Source: Bacteroidaceae bacterium (GTDB lineage: Bacteria; Bacteroidota; Bacteroidia; Bacteroidales; Bacteroidaceae). From it: a stretch of 41,950 bases of DNA. Below the pieces are notes generated by a model. That model saw nothing but the letters and a program-made list of their open reading frames with translations, was not told the DNA's origin and ran no database searches. Both the position numbers and the translations under genes were made by a program. Shown piece by piece: positions 24,797 to 33,190 of the stretch; positions within the stretch are counted from its first letter, which is position 1, and each line of letters opens with the position of its first letter. Location: NCBI GenBank assembly GCA_024401305.1, contig JAKSLI010000024.1, positions 1-41,950 on the forward strand, written 5' to 3'.

Positions 24797-26296
24797 ATGG
24801 ATGAATGTAACTTAACTACAGAAACCAAATATTTCTTCGCCGTTGACCTCGGTGCAACAAGCGGAAGAACGATACTCGGAAAACTCAAGGACGGTAAGCT
24901 CGAAACAGAAGAGCTCACCCGCTTTCCTAACGTCATAACACAGATAGGCGGACACTTCTACTGGAATGTTCTCTCGCTTTATGGTGAGATAATTCGCGGA
25001 TTGAAGGCTGCCGCACAACTCAACGTGAAGATTGAGAGCATCGGTATCGACACTTGGGGCGTGGACTTCCTCTGCGTCGGCAAGGACGATGAGATGATTC
25101 ACAGCGTGCGCTCTTACCGTGACCCTTGCACTTTCGCTGCAATGGACGACTATTTCCAGACAGTGATGAGCAAGAAGGACCTTTACATGAAGACTGGCAT
25201 TCAGGTGATGAACTTCAATTCCATCTTCCAACTTCATGCCATGCGCAAGGAAGGCAATGTAGCTTTCGAGAACGCTGAGACAATTCTTTTCCTTCCGGAC
25301 GCTCTCTCTTGGATGCTCACAGGCGAGAAGATTTGCGAATATACCATCGCTTCTACAGCTGGGCTCCTCAATCCTAACGCTCGCGACTTCGACGAAGATC
25401 TCCTTGCATCCGTTGGCGTTAAGCGCTCGCAGTTCGGCAAGATGGTTATGCCAGGCGAGAAGATTGGCGTGCTGACAGAAGAGATTCAGAAGCTCACTGG
25501 TCTTGGCGAGGTGCCTGTAATCGCCGTTGCTGGTCACGACACTGGTAGCGCCGTGGCAGCAGTTCCTGCCACTTCAGAGAACTTTGCTTACCTGAGCAGC
25601 GGTACTTGGAGCCTTATGGGTGTGGAACTTCCTGAGCCTGTCGTTAGCGAAGAGACTTACGCAATGAACTTCACGAACGAAGGTGGCGTGAACGGAAGCA
25701 TCCGTTTCCTCAAGAACATCTGCGGCATGTGGCTTCTCGAGAGTTGCCGCCGCGAATGGGACGACACTGTCCAGAAAGGTCATCAGGAACTTATCGCAGC
25801 AGCAAAGGCAGAAGAACCATTCCGCAGCATCATCTATCCGGACGACGAAATGTTTGCTAATCCGGCTAGTATGCTCGTGGCTATCAAGGAATATTGCGAG
25901 AAGACTGGTCAGCCAGTGCCTGAGACAACAGGACAGATTGCCCGCTGCATATTCGACTCTCTCGCTCTGCGCTACAAGGAAGTGTTTGAATATCTCCGCA
26001 AGATGAGCCCTGTTTCACTCGACACGCTCCACATCATCGGTGGCGGTTCGCTCAACCAGTACCTCAACCAGATCACTGCCGACGCTTGCGGCGTAGAGGT
26101 TCTCGCAGGTCCTCAGGAGTGTACAGCCCTCGGCAACATCATGGTTCAGGCTATTGCTTCAGGCGATGTTGACGGACTTCTCGGCATGCGCAAAGTCATC
26201 TCCAACAGCGTTACTCCAAAGGCATTCCACCCACAGCCATCAGAAGCGTGGGAGAAGGCTTACGAAAAGTATAAGGAAGTAATAAGTAATAAGTAA
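24797..26296 (+). CDS. rhaB: Rhamnulokinase
   Basis: This 499-residue FGGY-family sugar kinase phosphorylates L-rhamnulose with ATP to L-rhamnulose 1-phosphate. Landmarks are the N-terminal phosphate-binding loop FAVDLGATSGR, IDTWGVDFLC, AGHDTGSAVAAVP, YLSSGTWSLMGVE and the C-terminal IIGGGSLNQYLNQITAD. The start is ATG at 24797; a TTG two codons earlier lies in the repeat. The last residues, VISNK and the TAA, are encoded by the first units of a heptamer array, so the C-terminus has been shaped by the repeat. Rhamnose isomerase follows after a 360-bp repeat-rich spacer. Confidence 0.95.
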   Translation: MDECNLTTETKYFFAVDLGATSGRTILGKLKDGKLETEELTRFPNVITQIGGHFYWNVLSLYGEIIRGLKAAAQLNVKIESIGIDTWGVDFLCVGKDDEMIHSVRSYRDPCTFAAMDDYFQTVMSKKDLYMKTGIQVMNFNSIFQLHAMRKEGNVAFENAETILFLPDALSWMLTGEKICEYTIASTAGLLNPNARDFDEDLLASVGVKRSQFGKMVMPGEKIGVLTEEIQKLTGLGEVPVIAVAGHDTGSAVAAVPATSENFAYLSSGTWSLMGVELPEPVVSEETYAMNFTNEGGVNGSIRFLKNICGMWLLESCRREWDDTVQKGHQELIAAAKAEEPFRSIIYPDDEMFANPASMLVAIKEYCEKTGQPVPETTGQIARCIFDSLALRYKEVFEYLRKMSPVSLDTLHIIGGGSLNQYLNQITADACGVEVLAGPQECTALGNIMVQAIASGDVDGLLGMRKVISNSVTPKAFHPQPSEAWEKAYEKYKEVISNK

Positions 26297-26316
26297 TAAG
26301 TAATAAGTATGATTAC
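26277..26316. repeat. 7-bp tandem repeat array overlapping the rhaB stop
   Basis: AAGTAAT four times, then AAGTATG and ATTAC. The rhaB stop TAA (26294-26296) lies inside. The unit and terminus match the arrays at 11793-11839 and 24753-24792. Confidence 0.92.
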
Positions 26317-26365
26317 TTTTGTTGCATGAGTACTTAAACACATAAATAAAGGGAACAATATACTT

Positions 26366-26592
26366 TTTGGCACAAAACTTATAAAACCGCAGACTCAACC
26401 AAATTCACGCAGATAATTCATTAGCAAATGAACACAATTATTTTTTATACCGAACACGAATTTCTCGAATTTAACGAATAAAAGATTAGTGTAATTCGTG
26501 CTATTCGTGTTCGAAAATAAAACATAAGTGGTAAATTTGAGAATCTGGTTTAATCTGCGGTTAAAGATATAATCAGTGGTTTATGTGCCAAA
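26366..26592. repeat. Long nested inverted repeat in the rhaB-rhaA spacer
   Basis: Three nested complementary pairs share one centre: TTTGGCACA (26366-26374) with TGTGCCAAA (26584-26592), AACCGCAGA (26385-26393) with TCTGCGGTT (26554-26562), and CGAACACGAAT (26451-26461) with ATTCGTGTTCG (26503-26513). The 227-bp block has no coding capacity and looks like an interspersed palindromic element. The motifs ATTCGTGTTCG and AATCTGCGGTT are of a kind I recall from Bacteroidales intergenic repeats. It would place a large hairpin in a rhaB-rhaA transcript. Confidence 0.85.
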
Positions 26593-26656
26593 TTGTATAT
26601 AATCACCTAAATAAAAATCAACAAATCAGCAAATCGAAAAATCAATAAATGACAAT

Positions 26657-27910
26657 ATGAAAGCAGAACTTATTTCTCAGGCTTACGCAACAGCCAAAGA
26701 GCGTTACGCAGCCCTCGGCATCGACACAGAAGCTGTGCTCGAAGCTCTCTCTAAGATTGAAATCTCAATGCACTGCTGGCAGACTGACGACGTTGTCGGT
26801 TTCGAGCCAAAGGCAGGTGCACTCTCTGGCGGTATCCAGACTACAGGTAACTATCCTGGTCGTGCCCGCAATATTGATGAAGTTCGTGCTGACCTCGAGA
26901 AGGTTATGAGCCTCCTCCCTGGTAAGCAGCGTATCAACCTCCACGAAATCTATGGTGACTTCGGTTCTCAGTTCGTTGACCGCGACCAAGTTGGCATCGA
27001 GCACTTCAAGTCTTGGATGGATTGGGCTGACGAGCAGAAGGTTAACCTCGACTTCAACTCTTCATCTTTCTCTCACCCAAAGAGCGGCAACCACTCTCTT
27101 TCTTCTACAGACGAAGGCATCCGCCAGTTCTGGATTGAGCACACAAAGCGCTGCCGTCACATTGCCAATGAGTTCGGTAAGCATCAGGGCTCTCCTTGCT
27201 ATATGAACCTCTGGATTCACGATGGAAGCAAGGATGTTACCGTAAATCGCATGAAGTATCGCGAACTCTTCGCAGATTCTCTCGACCAGATCTTCGCTGT
27301 TGAAGAGCCAATGATGCGCACAGGTCTCGAATCAAAGGTGTTCGGTATCGGTCTTGAAAGCTACACTGTAGGTTCTAACGAGTTCTGCATGGGTTATGCT
27401 ACTAAGCATCAGCAGTATCTCACTATCGACACTGGTCACTATCACCCAACAGAGGTTGCTGCCGACAAGGTTTCTTCAGCTCTTCTCTTCGTGCCAGGTC
27501 TTATCCTCCACGTTACTCGTCCTATCCGTTGGGACTCTGACCATGTTACTCTCATGGACGACGCTACAACAGAACTCTTCCAGGAACTCGTACGCTGCGA
27601 GGCTCTCGACCGCACAGCTATCGGTCTTGACTACTTCGACGCATCAATCAACCGCATCGGTGCATACGTTATCGGTACTCGTGCTGCTCAGCGTTCACTC
27701 CTCCGCGCTCTCCTCGAGCCACTCGCACAGCTCCGTCAGTACGAGGCAGAAGGCAAGTTCTTCCAGCGTCTCGCTCTCCTCGAAGAAGCAAAGTCACTCC
27801 CATGGCAGGCTGTTTACGACGAGTTCTGCGTACGCAACAATGTACCTGTAGGCGAAGACTACATCGCAGACATCGAGAAGTACGAAGCAGACGTGCTCTC
27901 TAAGAGATAA
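26657..27910 (+). CDS. rhaA: L-rhamnose isomerase
   Basis: The 417-residue cytoplasmic enzyme converts L-rhamnose to L-rhamnulose, the step before RhaB. It has the family opening SMHCWQTDDVVGFE and GGIQTTGNYPGRARN. Metal- and substrate-binding stretches follow: INLHEIYGD, NLDFNSSSFSHPKS, MNLWIHDGSKD, LTIDTGHYHPTEVAADKVS and IRWDSDHVTLMDD. The length is standard. It lies after rhaB and 36 bp before the alkaline phosphatase gene. No -7 element was found directly upstream, so it is probably expressed from the rhaB promoter through the palindromic spacer. Confidence 0.96.
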   Translation: MKAELISQAYATAKERYAALGIDTEAVLEALSKIEISMHCWQTDDVVGFEPKAGALSGGIQTTGNYPGRARNIDEVRADLEKVMSLLPGKQRINLHEIYGDFGSQFVDRDQVGIEHFKSWMDWADEQKVNLDFNSSSFSHPKSGNHSLSSTDEGIRQFWIEHTKRCRHIANEFGKHQGSPCYMNLWIHDGSKDVTVNRMKYRELFADSLDQIFAVEEPMMRTGLESKVFGIGLESYTVGSNEFCMGYATKHQQYLTIDTGHYHPTEVAADKVSSALLFVPGLILHVTRPIRWDSDHVTLMDDATTELFQELVRCEALDRTAIGLDYFDASINRIGAYVIGTRAAQRSLLRALLEPLAQLRQYEAEGKFFQRLALLEEAKSLPWQAVYDEFCVRNNVPVGEDYIADIEKYEADVLSKR

Positions 27911-27946
27911 ATAAATGCATTCTGCATTCCAAATATGATACCGATC

Positions 27947-29425
27947 ATGAAACAACTATTCCTTACTTTTTCCTTGATTTTCATCGCACTCTCTTCTTGC
28001 GCCAACCCAGCGACAGACGCAAGCAAGGGAGGCAAGTCTCCTAAGTACGTATTCTACTTCATCAGCGACGGAACAGGCCTTAACATCGTTCAGGCTGCAG
28101 AGCATTATCGCGCTGACATAAAGGGTTACACAAAGACTGGTCTCAACAACGAGGTTTGCGCTTACGCCAACGAGCCTTTCCTCTTCTCACAATTCCCAGT
28201 TGTGGGCATGGCTACCACTTACAGCGCAAGCTCTCGCGTGACAGACTCTGCCGCTTCTGGTACAGCTCTCGCCACTGGCCACAAGACAACCAACGGTTTC
28301 ATCGGTGTGCTCCCAGACAAGACAACTCCTGTCTATAGCATTGCAAAGTCTGCGAAGGAACTCGGCATGGCTGTCGGCGTTGCTACAAGCGTCACTATCA
28401 ACCACGCAACTCCTGCCGCTTTCTTCGGTCATTACCCAGACCGCAACAAGTATCACGACCTTGGCCATCAGCTTGTTGACTGCGACTACGTGGATTTCTT
28501 CGGCGGTGCTGCCATCGGCAACCACTATGACGAGAAGTGCGACTGCAAGAGCGACCTCTATGACCTTGCAGAGAAGAAGGATTTCGCCGTTTGCCGTGGT
28601 GTTGCTGAGTATGACAAGCGTGCAAAGAATGCAAAGAAGATGATTCTCATCCAGAACGCTGAGTTCGGCGAGAACATCAACTACGCAATGGATCGCAAAC
28701 CAGGCGAACTTACCATTGAGCAGGTTCTTGAGAAGGAAATCGACTTCCTCATGAAGAAGAACAACGGCAAGGGATTCTTCCTTATGAACGAGATTGGCGG
28801 TCGCGTTGATTGGGCAGACCATTCTGACGATGCTGGTGGCGCTTTCGCAGAACTTGAAGCCGTAAACCGCTGCATGGAAATAGCTTACGCATTCTACAAG
28901 AAGCATCCAAACGAGACTCTCATCGTGATGACTGCCGACCATGACACTGGTGGTCCTAACCTCGGTATCGGCAAATATGAGATGAACCTCAAAGCCCTTC
29001 AGAGCCAGAAGATTACGAAGGATTCTTACACAGACTATCTCGCAAAGCTTCGCAAGGAGAACAACAACCACGTCACTTGGGAGCAGATTGAACAGAGCCT
29101 CAAGGATCTTTGGGGACTCGGTTCTGTTCACAAGCTCACAATGAAGCAGAAGGCTGAGCTCATGACTGTCTATGAAGAAACTTTCGGCGAAGGTAGCCGT
29201 CAGGTTATGGAAAGATCTCTCTACAAGAGCAACGAACGTCTTGCTACAGTAGCTTGCCAGATGCTCGGACAGATTGCACAGATAGGCTATGCTCACGGCG
29301 CTCATACTGCTGACTATGTGCCAGTTTACGCCATTGGTGTAGGTGCTGATGAGTTCAAGGGAATGAACGACAACGCAGAAATTCCTCAGAAGATTGCCAA
29401 GCTCATCGGCACAAGCTTGAAGTAA
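27947..29425 (+). CDS. Alkaline phosphatase lipoprotein
   Basis: The 492-residue product has a lipoprotein signal (MKQLFLTFSLIFIALSSCAN, Cys at 18), so it should be anchored in the envelope. The alkaline phosphatase fold is clear. The nucleophile motif RVTDSAASGTALATGHKT lies near 97-114, with the catalytic Ser at about 101. Metal-binding motifs include FYFISDGTG, GGRVDWADHSDD, MTADHDTGGP and YAHGAHTADYVPVYAIG. It hydrolyses phosphate monoesters in the periplasm or at the surface. An in-frame ATG at 27935 adds four residues and is less likely. It follows rhaA closely, an unusual partner for a rhamnose gene. A strong terminator follows. Confidence 0.92.
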   Translation: MKQLFLTFSLIFIALSSCANPATDASKGGKSPKYVFYFISDGTGLNIVQAAEHYRADIKGYTKTGLNNEVCAYANEPFLFSQFPVVGMATTYSASSRVTDSAASGTALATGHKTTNGFIGVLPDKTTPVYSIAKSAKELGMAVGVATSVTINHATPAAFFGHYPDRNKYHDLGHQLVDCDYVDFFGGAAIGNHYDEKCDCKSDLYDLAEKKDFAVCRGVAEYDKRAKNAKKMILIQNAEFGENINYAMDRKPGELTIEQVLEKEIDFLMKKNNGKGFFLMNEIGGRVDWADHSDDAGGAFAELEAVNRCMEIAYAFYKKHPNETLIVMTADHDTGGPNLGIGKYEMNLKALQSQKITKDSYTDYLAKLRKENNNHVTWEQIEQSLKDLWGLGSVHKLTMKQKAELMTVYEETFGEGSRQVMERSLYKSNERLATVACQMLGQIAQIGYAHGAHTADYVPVYAIGVGADEFKGMNDNAEIPQKIAKLIGTSLK

Positions 29426-29469
29426 CTTACAGAGTCTTTCCTAAAGACTCAGTCACTTTTGAATAATAT

Positions 29470-29527
29470 CTCTATCACTTTTGCTTTAAAAAATGCATTT
29501 TTTGAGGCAAAAGTGATAGAGTTTTTT
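29470..29527 (+). terminator. Strong terminator after the phosphatase gene
   Basis: CTCTATCACTTTTGC (29470-29484) pairs perfectly with GCAAAAGTGATAGAG (29507-29521), with an AT-rich self-complementary centre, followed by TTTTTT. A smaller stem GAGTCTTT/AAAGACTC (29432-29450) precedes it. The remaining spacer to the SusC promoter is AT-rich with no gene. Confidence 0.9.
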
Positions 29528-29723
29528 ATGCATGCTTGCGAGTGCATATACTAAATATATGCAAAATGTATCGGTGTTATGCAAAATAACAATTCGGAAC
29601 TTTATACACATTATTATTAACATTTGTGCACAAAAACACCCACTTTTGTTTAAAATCAATATCATATATTAAAAAAAATTAAGGTTTATTCACATTTATA
29701 TTAATTTTTGTCCGAAATATACA

Positions 29724-29731
29724 TAAATTTG
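29724..29731 (+). promoter_or_regulatory. -7 promoter element for the SusC/SusD operon
   Basis: TAAATTTG followed by CA matches TAnnTTTG. It implies a leader of about 155 nt before the SusC start. A TTTG at 29707 is too close for the usual -33 spacing. Confidence 0.55.
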
Positions 29732-29891
29732 CACATTAATTTGAATAAATGCACCTGCATTTCTCATAACACCGATACTATAAATAATGTATATATAGGC
29801 GTTCAAAAAGGATAAAGATTGTACAAACTAAACTGTAAAGACGACTTGAACTAAGAAAACAAATAACTATAATATCTCTAATTTTAACTTT

Positions 29892-32800
29892 ATGAAACAA
29901 AGACTAACTATGATCCTTGTGTCATTGTTCTGCTTCGTAGGCATGGCTATGGCACAGGTTGAGGCAAATGGCCTTGTCGTTTCAAGCGACGATGGCTCGC
30001 CTGTAGTCGGAGCTACCGTAAAGGCTGTAGGTAGTAGCAAGGGTGTTATTACCGATGTTGACGGTCGTTTCGCAATCTCTGTTCCTTCAAAGAACTCTAT
30101 GCTTGAGTTCTCATACGTTGGTATGGAGACAAAGACAGTTAAGGCTGCGCAGAACATGCGCGTGACTCTCGAACCAGACGAAGCTCTTCTGGACGAGGTT
30201 ATGGTAATCGGTTACGGTACTTCAAAGCGTTCTGCTTTCACTGGTGCTGCTGCCGAGGTCAAGTCCTCAGACATCTCAAAGCATGTTTCTTCAACAGCTA
30301 CCTCTGCTGTTGTTGGTAAGATGGCAGGTGTGACAGCTACTTCTTCATCAGGTGCTCCTGGCTCTGCACCGGTTATCCGCGTTCGTGGTATCGGTTCCAT
30401 GAGTGCAAGCTCAGCTCCTCTCTACATCGTTGATGGCGCTCCACTTGATGGTGCTATTGCAGATATCAACCCAGGCGACATCGAGTCTATCTCTGTCCTC
30501 AAGGATGCTTCTGCTTCTGCCATCTACGGTGCTCGTGGTGGTAACGGTGTTGTCATCATCACTACAAAGCAGGCAAAGGCTGGTCGCGAACCGGAAATCA
30601 AGGTTGACGCAAAGTGGGGTTCTAACTCTCGTCTCGTTCCAAACTACGATGTAATCACTTCTCCTGAAGAGTATTACGAGCAGGTTTACAAGGGACTTTG
30701 GGGTTCAAAGTACTACCACGGTTCAACAGCTGAGGCAGCTCACGACTTCGCAAACGCAAACCTTCTCGACCGCAACAATGGTGGTGTAGGTTACCAGGTA
30801 TTCACTGTTCCTGAGGGCCAGCGCCTTGTAGGTACAAACTTCAAGTTCAACCCTAATGCTACAGCAGGTTATTCAGACGGCGAATACTACTATCAGCCTG
30901 ACAACTGGTATGACGAAGCATTCCACAACTCTTTCCGTCAGGAATACAACGCTTCTGTAAGCGGTGCAAGTGGTCGTCTTACTTACTACGCAGGTCTCGG
31001 CTACCTCGATGACGGCGGTATGGTAAACAACTCTCAGTACCAGCGTTACAATGCTCGTACTAATGTGACTTACCAGGTTCGTGATTGGTTCAAGTTCACT
31101 TCAAACATGAACTACACTCACACCGACTCAAAGAATCCTGCTACTTCTACTCAGTACGGTTCATCAGGCAACATCTTCTACATCGCAAACTCTATGGGTC
31201 CTATCTACCCTCTCTATGTTCGCGATACAGACGGCAACATCATGCAGAAGAACGGTCTCAATGTTTACGACCGCAACCAGACAAACCAGAAGCGTCCTTC
31301 TATCGTAGGTAACGCTCTCGGCGACAACGAGATTGACCTCAAGAACACTGCTCGTGACTACATCTTGGGCAAGTGGCAGGCTGATATCATGCCATTCAAG
31401 GGTATGACTCTTTCTGCAGCTCTCACAGCACAGAACCTCAACTCTCGCTACAATGCTCTCTACAGTCCATTCGGTAGCAGCTCTGCTTACGATGGTATCG
31501 TATATGTTGAATCTGACCGCTATTTCTCTACAAACCAGCTCTATACTGCCAACTACCAGACAACAATCGCAGAGAAGCACAACATCAATGTGATTGCTGG
31601 TTACGAGCAGTACAACCTTAAGGAGCAGGCTATCTCTGGCGAGAACTCTCACCTCTTCGACCCATTCATTGCTGAACTTGACAACGCTCTCGGCAAGGCT
31701 GACATGTCTGTAAGCTCTGCTACTGGTACTTACATGACAGAAGGTTTCCTCGCTCGTGCTTCTTACGACTATGACGAGCGTTACTTCTTCAGTGCATCTA
31801 TCCGTCGTGAGGCTTCTTCACGCTTCGCTCCTGGACACCGTTGGGGTACATTCGGTTCAGTAGGTGCAGCTTGGCAGATTAACAAGGAAGCTTTCCTCGC
31901 AGATGCAAAGTGGATCAACCTCTTGAAGTTCAAGGCATCTTGGGGTTCTAACGGTAACGACGACCTCTACACAGGCACTGCATTCCCAAGCAACAACTAC
32001 ATGTGGGCTGACCGCTACAGCTCTTCTTACAACGAGGATACTGGCGAATACAGCCTCACACTCGTTCAGAAAGGTAACGAAGACCTCACTTGGGAGAAGA
32101 TCAAGTCTTGGAACACTGGTTTCGACTTCTCTTTCTTCAACTACCGCTTGAACGGTAGCATCGACTTCTATCGTCGTACTACTGACGACATGCTCTACTC
32201 TCGTCGTATTCCACTTTCATCAGGTCTTCCTGTATCAAGCTACCGCCTCAACATTGGTAACATGTACAACCAAGGTCTTGAATTGACTCTCGAATATGTT
32301 CCTGTAAAGACAAAGAACATCGAGTGGTCTATCAACCTCAACGCTACAACAAACAAGAACAGGATCACTGCTCTCGACTCTACTATTCCACCAGAAGGTC
32401 TTACTTATTCAGACCAGATTATCCGCGTAGGCGGTACTATCTATGACGCTTACCTCCTCAAGTATGCTGGCGTAGAGAAGGAAACTGGTAAGGCTCTCTA
32501 CTACAAGAAAGTCATGGAGGATGTCGTTGATGCAAACGGAAACAAGGTTGTTGACGAAAACGGCAAAGTGGAACAGAAATGGACAGGAGAAACTGAAACT
32601 ACTACAAAGTACGAAGATGCTGACCAGTTTGATTGCGGTTCTACTCTCGCAGACCTCACTGGTGGTTTCGGAACAGCCCTCAGCCTCTACGGTTTCGACA
32701 TCTCTGCTCAGTTCACATACTCTCTTGGCGGCAAGATCTATGATGGTTCTTATCAGCGTACTATGGGCTATGCTCCTGGTTCCAACATGCACAAGGACCT

Positions 32801-33167
32801 CCGCAACTGCTGGACAGAGGACAATAAGGATGCTAATCTCCCACGCTGGAGTTCATCTGCTACGGATGACGGTCTGCTCGTTGGTCCACAGACACCAATC
32901 GACTACTTCCTCACAAGCTCTAACTATCTCTGCATGAGCAACCTTACTGTAGGTTACACTGTTCCAAAGAACATCCTTCGCAATCTCGACATCAAGGGAC
33001 TCCGCGTTTACTTCTCTGGCGAGAACCTCTTCCTCCTTACTGCTCGTAAGGGTCTTGACCCTCGCTTCAACTACGGTATCGGTTCAATGACATCTGGTGC
33101 AGGTATGATTTCTGATGCTTACTCTGCAGGTCGTTCAGTAACAGCAGGTATCACTGTGACATTCTAA
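29892..33167 (+). CDS. SusC/RagA-family TonB-dependent outer-membrane transporter
   Basis: The 1091-residue protein has a signal peptide (1-21, ending AMAQ). A CarboxypepD_reg-like domain at about 25-95 includes SDDGSPVVGATVKAVGSSKG and the GRF motif. The TonB box region (DEVMVIGYGTSKRSAFTG) is followed by the plug, with APVIRVRGIGSMSASSAPLY, VDGAPLDG and DIESISVLKDASASAIYGAR. The rest is a 22-strand-type barrel ending RSVTAGITVTF. It imports oligosaccharides or peptides with its SusD partner, driven by TonB. No glycoside hydrolase, sulfatase or SusR/HTCS-type regulator is in the window, so the substrate cannot be guessed. Confidence 0.96.
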   Translation: MKQRLTMILVSLFCFVGMAMAQVEANGLVVSSDDGSPVVGATVKAVGSSKGVITDVDGRFAISVPSKNSMLEFSYVGMETKTVKAAQNMRVTLEPDEALLDEVMVIGYGTSKRSAFTGAAAEVKSSDISKHVSSTATSAVVGKMAGVTATSSSGAPGSAPVIRVRGIGSMSASSAPLYIVDGAPLDGAIADINPGDIESISVLKDASASAIYGARGGNGVVIITTKQAKAGREPEIKVDAKWGSNSRLVPNYDVITSPEEYYEQVYKGLWGSKYYHGSTAEAAHDFANANLLDRNNGGVGYQVFTVPEGQRLVGTNFKFNPNATAGYSDGEYYYQPDNWYDEAFHNSFRQEYNASVSGASGRLTYYAGLGYLDDGGMVNNSQYQRYNARTNVTYQVRDWFKFTSNMNYTHTDSKNPATSTQYGSSGNIFYIANSMGPIYPLYVRDTDGNIMQKNGLNVYDRNQTNQKRPSIVGNALGDNEIDLKNTARDYILGKWQADIMPFKGMTLSAALTAQNLNSRYNALYSPFGSSSAYDGIVYVESDRYFSTNQLYTANYQTTIAEKHNINVIAGYEQYNLKEQAISGENSHLFDPFIAELDNALGKADMSVSSATGTYMTEGFLARASYDYDERYFFSASIRREASSRFAPGHRWGTFGSVGAAWQINKEAFLADAKWINLLKFKASWGSNGNDDLYTGTAFPSNNYMWADRYSSSYNEDTGEYSLTLVQKGNEDLTWEKIKSWNTGFDFSFFNYRLNGSIDFYRRTTDDMLYSRRIPLSSGLPVSSYRLNIGNMYNQGLELTLEYVPVKTKNIEWSINLNATTNKNRITALDSTIPPEGLTYSDQIIRVGGTIYDAYLLKYAGVEKETGKALYYKKVMEDVVDANGNKVVDENGKVEQKWTGETETTTKYEDADQFDCGSTLADLTGGFGTALSLYGFDISAQFTYSLGGKIYDGSYQRTMGYAPGSNMHKDLRNCWTEDNKDANLPRWSSSATDDGLLVGPQTPIDYFLTSSNYLCMSNLTVGYTVPKNILRNLDIKGLRVYFSGENLFLLTARKGLDPRFNYGIGSMTSGAGMISDAYSAGRSVTAGITVTF

Positions 33168-33190
33168 TATATATAAGAAAGGAATAAAAG

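Noticed and set aside
28187-29305. 372-residue minus-strand frame opposite the alkaline phosphatase
   Set aside because: It lies exactly antisense to a well-supported enzyme gene and shows no recognisable motif.
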